In this document: piece by piece, positions 16,486-25,614 of the stretch
How the letters are laid out: each line of letters begins with the position of its first letter
Numbering within the stretch: position 1 is the stretch's first letter
Assembly (NCBI RefSeq): GCF_003387615.1
Contig: NZ_QUNS01000004.1
Coordinates: 124,001 to 188,000, forward strand
Direction: 5' to 3'
Length of the DNA stretch: 64,000 nt
DNA from: Tenacibaculum gallaicum
Lineage (GTDB): Bacteria; Bacteroidota; Bacteroidia; Flavobacteriales; Flavobacteriaceae
Made by a program: the position numbers and the translations under genes
Notes under the pieces: model-generated
Told to the model about the DNA's origin: nothing
What the model saw: the letters and a program-made list of their open reading frames with translations, nothing else
Database searches by the model: none

Positions 16486-17604
16486 ATGATTCAAATTAAA
16501 GAAATAACTACCAAAAAGGAAATGAAACAATTTGTTAAGTTTCCTTTTTCTCTTTATAAAAATAACAAGTACTGGATTCCTCCTATTATTAAGGATGAAA
16601 TTGAAAGTTTTGACAAAAATAAAAATCCAGTTTTTGAGTATGCCAATGCTCGCTTTTTCTTAGCCTTAAAAGACAATGAAATAGTTGGTAGAGTTGTAGC
16701 TATTATCAATTCTTACGAAATAGAGAAACAACACATAAAAAAAATACGCTTTGGTTGGTTTGATGTTATTGACGATATAGAGGTTTCTAAGGCTTTATTA
16801 AATAAAGTTGCAGAAATAGGGCGTAAAAATAACTTAGAGTACGTAGAGGGACCCGTTGGTTTTAATAATTTGGATAAAACTGGAGTCCTTATTGAGGGGT
16901 TTGATTACGTTGGTACTATGATTACTTGGTACAATCATCCATACTATGCTAAACACTTAGAGCAATTAGGCTTTCAAAAAGAGAAAGAATACATTGAAAG
17001 CATATTCTCTTTTAGTAATGTTGATATTAAAAAATATGGAAAAGCAAGCAATATTATTCAAAGAAGATATAATTTAACTCCTTTGAACTTTACGTCTACA
17101 GATAAGATTATGCCTTATGTTGATGAAATGTTTGACTTGTTTAGTAAGGCTTACTCAAAACTATCAACCTATGTACCTATTTCAAATGCTCAAATAGCTT
17201 ATTTTAAAAAGAAATATATAAACTTTATAAATCCTGAATATATAAAGTTTGTTGTTGATGAAAACCACAAACTAGTAGCCTTTGCTATTGTAATGCCTTC
17301 TTTTTCTGAAGCTTTACAAAAAGCAAAAGGAAAACTTTTCCCTTTTGGAATTTTTCACTTATTAAATGCTAGAAAGAACTCAAAAGATGTTACTTTTTAT
17401 TTAATTGGCATTGATCCTGAATACCAAAACAAAGGAGTAACAGCTATTATTTTTGAACAATTTCACACTATATTTTCAGCTAGAGGAATTCAAAATTGTA
17501 TTAGAACACCAGAACTTGAAGAAAACCAAGCAATTCATCAGATTTGGAAAGATTTTGATCCTAAAATTCACAAAAGAAGAAGAACATACAAACTCGGTTT
17601 ATAA
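16486..17604 (+). CDS. GNAT-fold N-acetyltransferase-like protein
   Basis: A 372-residue cytoplasmic protein common in Bacteroidota and often mislabelled GTP cyclohydrolase in databases. It has two GNAT-like halves: the N-terminal one includes ARFFLALKDNEIVGRVVAI, and the C-terminal one ends with VTFYLIGIDPEYQNKGVTAI, the acetyl-CoA-binding beta4-alpha3 region. No substrate is evident. Its stop overlaps the rsmE start by one base (TAATG), so the two are co-translated. A -7 box lies 4 bases upstream of the start. Confidence 0.7.
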   Translation: MIQIKEITTKKEMKQFVKFPFSLYKNNKYWIPPIIKDEIESFDKNKNPVFEYANARFFLALKDNEIVGRVVAIINSYEIEKQHIKKIRFGWFDVIDDIEVSKALLNKVAEIGRKNNLEYVEGPVGFNNLDKTGVLIEGFDYVGTMITWYNHPYYAKHLEQLGFQKEKEYIESIFSFSNVDIKKYGKASNIIQRRYNLTPLNFTSTDKIMPYVDEMFDLFSKAYSKLSTYVPISNAQIAYFKKKYINFINPEYIKFVVDENHKLVAFAIVMPSFSEALQKAKGKLFPFGIFHLLNARKNSKDVTFYLIGIDPEYQNKGVTAIIFEQFHTIFSARGIQNCIRTPELEENQAIHQIWKDFDPKIHKRRRTYKLGL

Positions 17605-18314
17605 TGCAACTTTTTTATAATTCAGATTTACTAACTACTTCAAAAGAAATTACTTTCAATAAAGATGAGAGTCGTCATATAATTCGTGTTTTACGAAAAA
17701 AAGAAGGAGATATTTTACATATTACCAACGGAAATGGAACCCTTTTTTTTGCTGAAATAATTATAGGAAACGATAAAAAATGTATTGCCAAAATTATTAG
17801 ATATGAAGAAAAACATCGTACAAGAGATTATTATTTACATGTAGCTATAGCCCCTACCAAAAACAATGATCGTTTAGAATGGTTTTTAGAAAAAGCTACA
17901 GAAATAGGTGTTGATGAAGTAACACCTATTATTTGTGAAAATTCCGAAAGAAAAGTTGTTAAAATTGATCGTTTACAGAGGATTGTACAATCTGCTATGA
18001 AGCAATCATTACAATTTACATTACCTAAACTAAACGACCCTATACGTTTTTCTGACTTTATAAATAATGATTTTTCAGAAGAGGTTTACATTGCCCATTG
18101 TGAAGAACACACAGAAAAAAAGTTTTTAAAAAACATTGCCTCTCCAAAATCTAGATACACAATTCTCATTGGTCCCGAAGGAGATTTTTCACTCGATGAA
18201 ATTCAACAGTCTTTAAACAAAAAATTCATTCCTATTTCTTTAGGTGCAAACAGGCTCAGAACTGAAACAGCTGGCTTACATGTAGTACAGAGTATTGCCT
18301 ATTTACATCAGTAA
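17604..18314 (+). CDS. rsmE: 16S rRNA (uracil-1498-N3)-methyltransferase RsmE
   Basis: A 236-residue SPOUT-class methyltransferase that methylates U1498 of 16S rRNA using S-adenosylmethionine. The N-terminal PUA-like part contains ESRHIIRVLRKKEGD. The C-terminal knot has the diagnostic LIGPEGDFSLDEI and LGANRLRTETAGLHVVQ, which form the cofactor pocket. Length matches the family. It is coupled to the preceding GNAT gene by a one-base overlap. Confidence 0.95.
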   Translation: MQLFYNSDLLTTSKEITFNKDESRHIIRVLRKKEGDILHITNGNGTLFFAEIIIGNDKKCIAKIIRYEEKHRTRDYYLHVAIAPTKNNDRLEWFLEKATEIGVDEVTPIICENSERKVVKIDRLQRIVQSAMKQSLQFTLPKLNDPIRFSDFINNDFSEEVYIAHCEEHTEKKFLKNIASPKSRYTILIGPEGDFSLDEIQQSLNKKFIPISLGANRLRTETAGLHVVQSIAYLHQ

Positions 18315-18356
18315 TTCATTTTTTGTATATTTAGCTACTCTTAAAGGTTTTTTATT

Positions 18357-19532
18357 TTGACTACAGCAGATTTTTTTAATCTCTTTTTGTTAATTAGTGC
18401 CATTCATGGTTTCGCTTTTAGTATTATACTTTTCTGTTCAAAAAATGGACGAGAAAAAAGTATGATATATTTAAACCTTTTAATATTAGCTATCTCATTA
18501 AACAACATACAATCTTGGGCTTTAGAAAGAGAATTATTTCAACATAAGTTTGCTCTAGACTATGTACAAGTGCCTTGGCACTTTTTAGCGATGCCCTTTT
18601 TATATATGTTTTTAATTCATTATTTAAATATTGCTAAGAGATCCTATAAAATATTAAAAATAATTATTCCACTTTTCTTAATTCTAGTTACAAGTCAAAT
18701 TAGTTTTGTTCTTTATTATAGTGATTCAGCTTCTAGAGAATATTTAAATTTTATTTACGAACGATATACTTCTATAGAAGAAATCTTCAGTTTAGCAACT
18801 TCATTAAGTATTTTTATTTACTCTTTTTACATTTTATATAAAAAAGAAAAACTGTTTCCTAAAATTCTATCATTTGATAATCTTAGATGGATTTATACGT
18901 TCTTCATACTAACTTCAGTTGGATACGCTCTTTGGATTTTAGCTTTAATCATTAAAGTAAGAATGAACTTTACTGGTTTTTTATTTTCTTACTACCCTTT
19001 AAGAGTTTATACCACTATCTTAATTTATTGGTTAGGTTACCAAGGGTTAAAACAAATTCGTGTATTAAAAGAACGTGAAAGAATTAGAGAATCTCTTCTA
19101 ATTGATTTAAATGGTGACTTTAGTGTAGCTACAATTAACTTAAATACCGAGAAAAACTTCTCTGAAAATCAAGTTGAAAAGCAAAAAGAACAATTTGTAG
19201 AAATAGATAGATTCATTAGATCTAAAAAGAAATATTTATTAAATAAATATACACTACAGGACTTATCGAAAGACACAGAACTAAGCTCTAGTACACTTTC
19301 TCTTATTATAAATAGTATTGCTAGAAAATCTTTTACTGATTATTTAAACGAAATGAGAATTGATTTAGCTAAAACTCTTTTGTTAGATCCAGATTATACT
19401 AATTATACAATAACTTCTATAGGCTTAGAGTCTGGTTTTAATTCTAAATCTACATTCTATACCGTTTTCAAAAAACATACTGGGCACACACCAGTTGAAT
19501 TTAAAAGCTTATCATTAGCTGTTTTAAATTAA
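18357..19532 (+). CDS. AraC-family regulator with N-terminal membrane domain
   Basis: A 391-residue protein with about seven membrane helices in residues 1-230 (for example DFFNLFLLISAIHGFAFSII) and a C-terminal AraC helix-turn-helix (about 285-391, with TITSIGLESGFNSKSTFYTVFKKHTG and TPVEF). The start is taken as TTG at 18357, preceded by AAAGG and by a -7-like TATATTTA (18326-18333); the first in-frame ATG would remove a whole helix. The type is typical of Flavobacteriia one-component membrane regulators. Ligand and targets are unknown. Confidence 0.8.
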   Translation: MTTADFFNLFLLISAIHGFAFSIILFCSKNGREKSMIYLNLLILAISLNNIQSWALERELFQHKFALDYVQVPWHFLAMPFLYMFLIHYLNIAKRSYKILKIIIPLFLILVTSQISFVLYYSDSASREYLNFIYERYTSIEEIFSLATSLSIFIYSFYILYKKEKLFPKILSFDNLRWIYTFFILTSVGYALWILALIIKVRMNFTGFLFSYYPLRVYTTILIYWLGYQGLKQIRVLKERERIRESLLIDLNGDFSVATINLNTEKNFSENQVEKQKEQFVEIDRFIRSKKKYLLNKYTLQDLSKDTELSSSTLSLIINSIARKSFTDYLNEMRIDLAKTLLLDPDYTNYTITSIGLESGFNSKSTFYTVFKKHTGHTPVEFKSLSLAVLN

Positions 19533-19559
19533 AATTTACTTTCATTTTATAAAAAGACA

Positions 19560-19592
19560 GTTCGAAAACGTCCAAAATGGATGTTTTCGAAC
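19560..19592. repeat. Long hairpin after the AraC gene
   Basis: GTTCGAAAAC (19560-19569) pairs with GTTTTCGAAC (19583-19592), with inner TCC/GGA pairing. There is no T-run on the plus side; on the minus side CTGTCTTTTT follows. It may end the AraC transcript poorly or act as an RNA-processing hairpin. Confidence 0.6.
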
Positions 19593-19613
19593 CCCTATTT
19601 CCTTATTCCAAAG

Positions 19614-19621
19614 TATATTTA
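19614..19621 (+). promoter_or_regulatory. -7-like element for candidate ncRNA 1
   Basis: TATATTTA is one base from TAnnTTTG and lies upstream of a run of three hairpins, the last an intrinsic terminator. Confidence 0.35.
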
Positions 19622-19627
19622 CTTGTT

Positions 19628-19776
19628 GAAATTAAAAAATTAATAATTGAAAATAGTTGAAGGGGTTTTCAATTGATAATTAAGATTTCTAAAAAATTAT
19701 TGAGAGTACTTATTCTCAATACGAAAAAGGAAAAGCTATAGCTATAAAAACACCAATATTAATATTGGTGTTTTTT
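19628..19776 (+). ncRNA. Candidate structured small RNA 1
   Basis: About 150 bases between a -7-like box and a terminator, without a credible open frame. Three successive stems are visible: AATTGAAAA (19645-19653) / TTTTCAATT (19666-19674) with GAAGGGG at the 3' side of the loop; ATTGAGA (19699-19705) / TCTCAAT (19714-19720); and the terminator CACCAATATT/AATATTGGTG with a T-run. The boundaries are estimated. It is not a tRNA, and I do not recognise it as 6S RNA or tmRNA. Confidence 0.45.
19746..19776 (+). terminator. Intrinsic terminator ending candidate ncRNA 1
   Basis: Perfect palindrome AAAAACACCAATATT / AATATTGGTGTTTTT with a plus-strand T-run. It can also act on the minus strand. Confidence 0.85.
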
Positions 19777-19820
19777 ACTTTTCATAAACCTAACACAACC
19801 TATATACAATTTTTACTAAC

Positions 19821-20006
19821 TATGCTTTTTACAAAAAGTTGGTTTTAAAACACCTTTTTGGATGTAATTGAACTGGGTATATAAAAGCATACAATACATT
19901 TATCACATAAATAAAAATGCTTTTCTAAAAAATTGGGGAATTTTCGGAATAAAAGCTTAATTTATTTTTTAGGGGAAAAAACACCAACAAGTTTGTTGGT
20001 GTTTTT
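19821..20006 (+). ncRNA. Candidate structured small RNA 2 or leader RNA
   Basis: A long-range stem TATGCTTTT (19821-19829) / AAAAGCATA (19883-19891) encloses CAAAAAG (19832-19838) / CTTTTTG (19854-19860). A second domain has GCTTTT (19919-19924) / AAAAGC (19951-19956) around AAAATT-GGGG-AATTTT (19929-19944). It ends in a terminator whose stem resembles that of candidate 1. The 13-mer TTTCTAAAAAATT is shared with candidate 1 (19686 and 19922). It may be a separate small RNA or a leader of the DUF4159 gene, which starts 43 bases on. Confidence 0.4.
19976..20006 (+). terminator. Intrinsic terminator 44 bases before the DUF4159 gene
   Basis: AAAAAACACCAACAA / TTGTTGGTGTTTTTT with a 2-base loop and a T-run. 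Coming just before a start codon, it is either the end of a small RNA or an attenuator. Confidence 0.85.
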
Positions 20007-20049
20007 TATTATTGTTTTTACTATATTGCTTTTAAATTTAAGTTAATTA

Positions 20050-20691
20050 ATGAAGAACCTCACCCTGTTTTTTTTCTTTCTACTAAATCTCAATACTTTT
20101 TCTCAAGAAATAGCAATTATACAATATAAAGGTGGTGGTGATTGGTATGCTAATCCTACTGCATTGCCAAACCTTGTAAAATTCACTAACCTAAACACAA
20201 AAACACTAATTGATAAAGACATACAAAGCATCACCCTTGACGACGAAACTATCCTTAATTATCCAATAGTTTTTATCACTGGGCACGGTAATATTTTATT
20301 CACAAATAATGAGCTCTCAACGCTAAAAAATTATCTTATTTCCGGAGGTTTTTTACACATATCTGACAACTATGGTCTTGACAAATACATACGAAGAGAA
20401 CTAAAAAAAGTTTTCCCTGAACTACAACTTCAAGAAATACCAAACAACCACCCTATTTATCATCAAACTTTTTCCTTTCCTAAAGGATTACCAAAAATTC
20501 ATGAACACGATAAAAAACCACCTCAGGGCTTTGGTTTATTTTACGAAGGAAGACTCTTAGTTTTTTATGATTATGAAAGTGATTTAAGTGATGGATGGGA
20601 AGATATGGCTGTACATAATAACCCTAAAGAAACTAGACTAAAAGCGCTACAAATGGGAGCTAATATAATAGAGTATGCTTTTAAACATTAA
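20050..20691 (+). CDS. DUF4159 domain secreted protein
   Basis: A 213-residue protein with signal peptide (MKNLTLFFFFLLNLNTFSQ). After it come IQYKGGGDWYANPTALPNL, FITGHGNILFTNNEL, a GGFLHISDNYGLDKYIRRE segment and KPPQGFGLFYEGRLLVFYDYESDLSDGWE, the conserved blocks of DUF4159. The fold resembles glutamine-amidotransferase-like domains, but the nucleophile is not evident. In Bacteroidota it often neighbours genes for MoxR/BatA-type complexes; here it overlaps the bile-acid symporter-like gene by 17 bases. Function unknown. Confidence 0.8.
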   Translation: MKNLTLFFFFLLNLNTFSQEIAIIQYKGGGDWYANPTALPNLVKFTNLNTKTLIDKDIQSITLDDETILNYPIVFITGHGNILFTNNELSTLKNYLISGGFLHISDNYGLDKYIRRELKKVFPELQLQEIPNNHPIYHQTFSFPKGLPKIHEHDKKPPQGFGLFYEGRLLVFYDYESDLSDGWEDMAVHNNPKETRLKALQMGANIIEYAFKH

Positions 20692-21586
20692 CACTTTACA
20701 AATTGACAGTATCAAAATTAATTTTGATACTGAGGCTTTATGGATGCTTAACGTTGCCCTTGCTATAATTATGTTTGGCATTGCTTTAGATATTAAAATA
20801 AATGACTTTAAAAGGCTTATTAACAAACCTAAAATATTATTTATAGGACTTTTATCTCAGTTTATTTTGCTTCCTTTTTTAACCTTTATTCTTATTAACA
20901 TCATTAACCCTTACCCTAGTTTTGCTTTAGGCATGATGATGATTGCTGCTTGTCCAGGAGGAAATGTTTCTAACTTTTTTAGTAAAATGGCAAAAGGTAA
21001 TGCTGCGCTATCGGTAAGTTTAACAGCTTTTTCAACTCTAATTTGTTTAATTATGACTCCTTTAAATTTGCAATTATGGGGAAGTTTATATGAACCCACA
21101 AACGAAATTCTTAAAAGTGTTTCTTTAAACCCTTTTGAACTTTTTAAACTGGTACTTCTCATTTTAGGTATTCCAATAGTACTAGGAATGTTCGTAAATC
21201 ACTATCATCATGAAATGGCTAAAAAAATAAATAAACTCTTACGTCCATTTTCTATTTTATTTTTTCTTTTATTAATTGTAATAGCCCTGTATGATAATGC
21301 CGATGTTTTTAAAAACTACATACATTTAGTATTGTTTCTCGTAATATTTCATAACATTTATGCGTTTGCAATAGGTTATATAACAGCTAAATCTTTTAAA
21401 TTAAATAAAAAAGACTGTAAAACCATTTCTATGGAAACAGGAATCCAAAACGGTGGCTTAGGATTACTTCTTATTTTTAGCTTTTTTGACGGTTTAGGAG
21501 GAATGGCTCTTCTTGCAGCATTTTGGGGCGTCTGGGATATTTTTTCAGGTATGATGTTAGCTACTTATTGGGGAAGAAATAAATAA
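20675..21586 (+). CDS. Bile acid:sodium symporter family transporter
   Basis: A 303-residue membrane protein with about nine or ten helices. The conserved block AACPGGNVSNFFSKMAKGN and the later ETGIQNGGLGLLLIF are the two discontinuous-helix sodium-site motifs of the SBF/ASBT family. It probably moves an organic anion with Na+; the substrate is unknown, and bile acid is only the family name. The start chosen overlaps the DUF4159 gene by 17 bases; a later Met (residue 24) is possible and would remove the overlap. Confidence 0.88.
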   Translation: MLLNINTLQIDSIKINFDTEALWMLNVALAIIMFGIALDIKINDFKRLINKPKILFIGLLSQFILLPFLTFILINIINPYPSFALGMMMIAACPGGNVSNFFSKMAKGNAALSVSLTAFSTLICLIMTPLNLQLWGSLYEPTNEILKSVSLNPFELFKLVLLILGIPIVLGMFVNHYHHEMAKKINKLLRPFSILFFLLLIVIALYDNADVFKNYIHLVLFLVIFHNIYAFAIGYITAKSFKLNKKDCKTISMETGIQNGGLGLLLIFSFFDGLGGMALLAAFWGVWDIFSGMMLATYWGRNK

Positions 21587-21589
21587 TAA

Positions 21590-22636
21590 ATGAAAACACT
21601 GATATACTACTTTTTTAAACTTTTTGTAAAAACCGGCTTATTCTTTTATTCTAAAAAAATAATAGTTGTTGGATCTGAACATATACCCAAAAAAGAAGCT
21701 GTAATTTTCACTGCTAATCACCCTAACGGATTGATTGATCCTTTACTTATAGCCACTCATATAAAAAGAAGAACAAACTTTTTAGTACGTGCAGCAGTAT
21801 TTAACAATGTTATTATAGCTAAGTTTTTTAATTTACTTGGAATGATGCCTATTTACCGTATTAGAGACGGTGTACAACAACTTAGTAAAAATGAAGAAAT
21901 TTTTAACAAATGTCAGTTACTTTTAAAAAACAATAAAACCTTACTAATCTTTCCTGAAGGAACTCATAAAAAAGACAGAGCTATTAGACCTTTGAGTAAA
22001 GGATTTACAAGAATTATTTTTAAAACTTTAGATAGTTTCCCTGACACTAAAATTAATATTGTTCCTGTAGGAATTACATATCAAAATCTATCTAACTATC
22101 CTTCAAAAACTGCTATACATTTCGGCTTGCCTATTCTTGCCAACGATTATTATAATGAACAAAATATAAATCAATCAGTAAAGGATATAAAAGAACTTGT
22201 TTCAAATCAATTAGAAAACTTGAGTGTTCATATAGAACAAAATGACGATTACAAAACTACTTTATCTAACTTAAATAATGCTCAAGTTGATTTTACCAAA
22301 GTCAATCAAATAAACGCTCATATAAGAAGTAAAAAAATACTTACACAAAAAAAACGTAGTATTAACTACGCTCTTCCTTTCTTATTATTAATTATTTTAA
22401 ATAGTTTAGTTCCGTATTTAATTTGGAAGCTTTTAAGTAAAAAAGTGGATGAAATAGAGTTTATTGATACTTTTAGATTCGGTGTAAATGCTATTTTATT
22501 TCCTTTCTTTTATTGTGTACAAAGCTGGGCAATAGGTATATTTTTTGGTTGGAAATTAGCTTTAGTATATTTATTAACTTCTCTTTTTCTTATTCTATTA
22601 TATACTAAACTATCACCTACTCCACCATCAAAATAG
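21590..22636 (+). CDS. PlsC-type 1-acylglycerol-phosphate acyltransferase
   Basis: A 348-residue membrane-associated acyltransferase. Motif NHPNGLIDP (about residues 44-52) is the catalytic NHx4D, and FPEGTHKKDR is the acyl-acceptor-binding block. Two or three membrane helices lie at the C-terminus (about 261-280 and 300-342), an extension beyond the basic PlsC domain seen in Bacteroidota paralogues. It follows the symporter gene by 3 bases and overlaps the convergent GH3 gene by 20 bases. Role inferred: phospholipid or related lipid acylation. Confidence 0.88.
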   Translation: MKTLIYYFFKLFVKTGLFFYSKKIIVVGSEHIPKKEAVIFTANHPNGLIDPLLIATHIKRRTNFLVRAAVFNNVIIAKFFNLLGMMPIYRIRDGVQQLSKNEEIFNKCQLLLKNNKTLLIFPEGTHKKDRAIRPLSKGFTRIIFKTLDSFPDTKINIVPVGITYQNLSNYPSKTAIHFGLPILANDYYNEQNINQSVKDIKELVSNQLENLSVHIEQNDDYKTTLSNLNNAQVDFTKVNQINAHIRSKKILTQKKRSINYALPFLLLIILNSLVPYLIWKLLSKKVDEIEFIDTFRFGVNAILFPFFYCVQSWAIGIFFGWKLALVYLLTSLFLILLYTKLSPTPPSK

Positions 22637-25541
22637 CATCTTGAATATCTTGCTGAATTTTGGTACGTATGTTACTTTTTACTAAACCATAGTTTCTCAT
22701 TGTTGGATAAATCCTGTTTGATAAAAAGACATACACAACACCTGTTGCTGGGTCTGCCCAAGTATAAGTTCCTGTAAAGCCACTATGTCCAAAACTTACG
22801 TCTGATACACAACCACAAGTAGCCTTCACTTTAGGGTTTAATTGTGGTTTATCAAAACCTAATCCTCTTCGTACTCTTTTATTTTCATAATAGCGTTTAT
22901 TAAACTTATGTACTGTTTCAGGCTCTAAATACTTATTTCCTCCATAAGAACCATCTTGTAAAAACATTTGCATAATTTTAGCTACATCATTTGCGTTTGC
23001 AAATAAACCTGCATGTCCACCTACTCCTCCAAGCATTGCTGCTCCCATATCATGAACATAACCATGAACTAACTGATGCCTGTAATAATTATCTCTTTCT
23101 GTAGGAACAATTTCATCTTTTGTAAATTTATTCAAAGGCAAATAAGTCATCCTATTTGCCCCAATAGATTGATAAAATTGTTCATCTACTAGCTTATTTA
23201 AAGGTCTTTTATATTTACTCTCTATAATTTCTTTAAAAATATAGTACCCTAAATCACTATACTTATAACCTACTCTTTTTCGTTGCTCTGAATCAACTAT
23301 TTGTTTATAAATTGAATCTTTATACTCCTTAGCTAGATATAAGTTGTTAGCAACTTTTATACTAAACTTTGGTGTACGTTTTTTTCTATAAAACTGTGTA
23401 GAGTTTTTCCTTGTTATACTATCTTTCGTATGTAAATAAAACGGAATCCAAGCTCGTAAACGCCCATAATGGGATAGTAATTCTTTTAATAGTAAAGTAT
23501 CTTTATTCGACTTACTATATCTTGGTAACACATCTCCTAAATTTGAAAATAAGCTAATTTTTCTCTCTTCTTCAGCTTTCATTATCATAGGTAACGAGGC
23601 CAAAATTTTAGTTAAAGAAGCTAAATCGTAAATATCTGAATTCTTAACAGGATTTTTTTTTACTAAGGTATGATAGCCAAAACTTTTATTGTAGATTACT
23701 TTTCCATCTTTGGCTACTAAGATTTGCCCTCCAGGAGCCATCTTCTCTTGTAAAATCGTATCAATTCTTTTATCAATAATTGAAAGTTTTTCTGATGAAA
23801 CTCCTGCTTCTTCAGGGATTGTATATTGCAACACATCTAAACCGTCTACAAATAGTCCATCACCAACTTTAAATTCATTTTTTATAGATACTGGTAACTT
23901 CCCTTTTAAGTCAAAAGCACCAAAAAGAGCCTGTGCAGAAAGCTCTTGAGCTAACTTACTATTTTGATACGATATTACTAGTCCTTCAATGTTAGCAAAC
24001 GAAGCTACTTGAAGTAAACTATATGGACTAGCAAAAACATCTAAAATGACTTTATTATTTCTAGCTATTTCTTGCAACCATACAAGGTCTTTATTAGAAA
24101 ACTTGTAACTTTTCCATGGGTTCTTATTCGACTTATGAAATCCTACAACTACAAGGTTATACTTTTCCAGCTTCTTTGTTAGCACACTTAAATGTTTATC
24201 AGAAACCTTATCTACTTTCGTATAATTTGTTAGCATTTCATAAAAGTCTGACCCATTATCATTTCCTAAAGAAACATAAGCCACTTTTTTTTCTTTAAGA
24301 TTTTTAATTGGTAAAATAGCTTCTTGATTTTTTAAAATCGTGATAGAGTTCTTTATCAATTTACGGTGTAAAACCTCATCATAAGGACTATTTATATCTT
24401 TAGAAACATTTTCTGTTTCAATAGGTTTGTACTTATTTAACCCAACTAAATATTTTGCTTTTAAAATCTTTTTTACCGAATTATTTATACGTGCTTCCGG
24501 CAATTTTCCTTCTACAATTGCTCTTTTTATCAAACTTATTGACCCTGGCACATCTTGAGGAATTAATAATATATCATTCCCCGCTAAAATTGCTGCCAAA
24601 TCTATTTCTGCAGGTGTTGAATAGTTTGCTGCTCCTTTCATATTCAAACCATCCGTAACAACCAACCCTTTAAAACCTAACTTATTTTGCAACAAATTAG
24701 TTACTACATTTTTTGATAATGATGATGGTAATTTTGGATTGGTTTCCAAAGCTGGTATGCTTAAATGTGCTGTCATAACACTGCCTACCCCTGCTTCAAA
24801 TATTTTTTTAAATGGGTATAACTCTATCGAGTCTAATCGTTGTTCACCAAAATTAATTGTTGGTAATGTGTGATGGGAATCTGCTTCGGTATCTCCGTGT
24901 CCTGGAAAGTGTTTTGCGTTTGCTAATACACCTGCTCCTTGCATTCCTTTAGTAAATGCTATCGCTTTTTCAGCAACATTTTCTTTACTTTCTCCGAAAG
25001 AGCGATTTCCTATGATAGGGTTCTTTGGATTAGTATTTACATCTACTACTGGAGCAAAATTCATATGAATTCCTACACGTTTACAGTGTTCTCCTATTCT
25101 TTTACCTACTTCTTCTAGTAGAACTGTATCTTGAATAGCACCTAAAGTCATGTTCCATGGAAAACGGTACGTATTTTTTAAACGCATATCCAAGCCCCAT
25201 TCACCATCAAAACCAACCATTAAAGGTACCTTTGCTAATTCTTGATACTTATTATTTAAAACTACTTGTTTATCGGGTGTTCCTTGCATAAAAATAATGT
25301 TCCCTACATGATACTTCGTTACCATATTTGAAATAAAATTTTCGTGCTTTATATCTTTATTTGAATATGCTTGTATCATAAACAACTGTCCTATTTTTTC
25401 ATCAATAGACATGTTTTTCATAATACTATCTACCCACACATTTTGCGCTATAGAATCTTTAGCCAACAAAGGATCTACTTGTTGGGCTTGAATTATTTGT
25501 ACAAAAACAAACGTTAATAACGTAACTATTTTTCCCTTCAT
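22617..25541 (-). CDS. Glycoside hydrolase family 3 / beta-lactamase-fold fusion protein
   Basis: A 974-residue secreted protein with signal peptide (to about residue 20, QIIQAQ). Residues about 30-360 are a GH3 N-terminal barrel of the NagZ type: KHFPGHGDTEADSHHTLP carries the His/Asp dyad and VVTDGLNMKG the nucleophile Asp. A GH3 C-terminal-like domain follows to about 580. Residues about 600-970 are a class C beta-lactamase / serine hydrolase fold with SLTK (SxxK), YSDLGY and a terminal HSGFTGT. The likely substrate is peptidoglycan or glycans carrying N-acetylhexosamine. This double-domain architecture is known in Bacteroidota. Confidence 0.9.
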   Translation of the reverse strand: MKGKIVTLLTFVFVQIIQAQQVDPLLAKDSIAQNVWVDSIMKNMSIDEKIGQLFMIQAYSNKDIKHENFISNMVTKYHVGNIIFMQGTPDKQVVLNNKYQELAKVPLMVGFDGEWGLDMRLKNTYRFPWNMTLGAIQDTVLLEEVGKRIGEHCKRVGIHMNFAPVVDVNTNPKNPIIGNRSFGESKENVAEKAIAFTKGMQGAGVLANAKHFPGHGDTEADSHHTLPTINFGEQRLDSIELYPFKKIFEAGVGSVMTAHLSIPALETNPKLPSSLSKNVVTNLLQNKLGFKGLVVTDGLNMKGAANYSTPAEIDLAAILAGNDILLIPQDVPGSISLIKRAIVEGKLPEARINNSVKKILKAKYLVGLNKYKPIETENVSKDINSPYDEVLHRKLIKNSITILKNQEAILPIKNLKEKKVAYVSLGNDNGSDFYEMLTNYTKVDKVSDKHLSVLTKKLEKYNLVVVGFHKSNKNPWKSYKFSNKDLVWLQEIARNNKVILDVFASPYSLLQVASFANIEGLVISYQNSKLAQELSAQALFGAFDLKGKLPVSIKNEFKVGDGLFVDGLDVLQYTIPEEAGVSSEKLSIIDKRIDTILQEKMAPGGQILVAKDGKVIYNKSFGYHTLVKKNPVKNSDIYDLASLTKILASLPMIMKAEEERKISLFSNLGDVLPRYSKSNKDTLLLKELLSHYGRLRAWIPFYLHTKDSITRKNSTQFYRKKRTPKFSIKVANNLYLAKEYKDSIYKQIVDSEQRKRVGYKYSDLGYYIFKEIIESKYKRPLNKLVDEQFYQSIGANRMTYLPLNKFTKDEIVPTERDNYYRHQLVHGYVHDMGAAMLGGVGGHAGLFANANDVAKIMQMFLQDGSYGGNKYLEPETVHKFNKRYYENKRVRRGLGFDKPQLNPKVKATCGCVSDVSFGHSGFTGTYTWADPATGVVYVFLSNRIYPTMRNYGLVKSNIRTKIQQDIQDAILMVE

Positions 25542-25614
25542 ATATCTTACTTCTTTATAAACTTTACAGTTTTTTGTAAAGTTTTAATATTTTCTTTTTT
25601 TATAAAATCAATAG

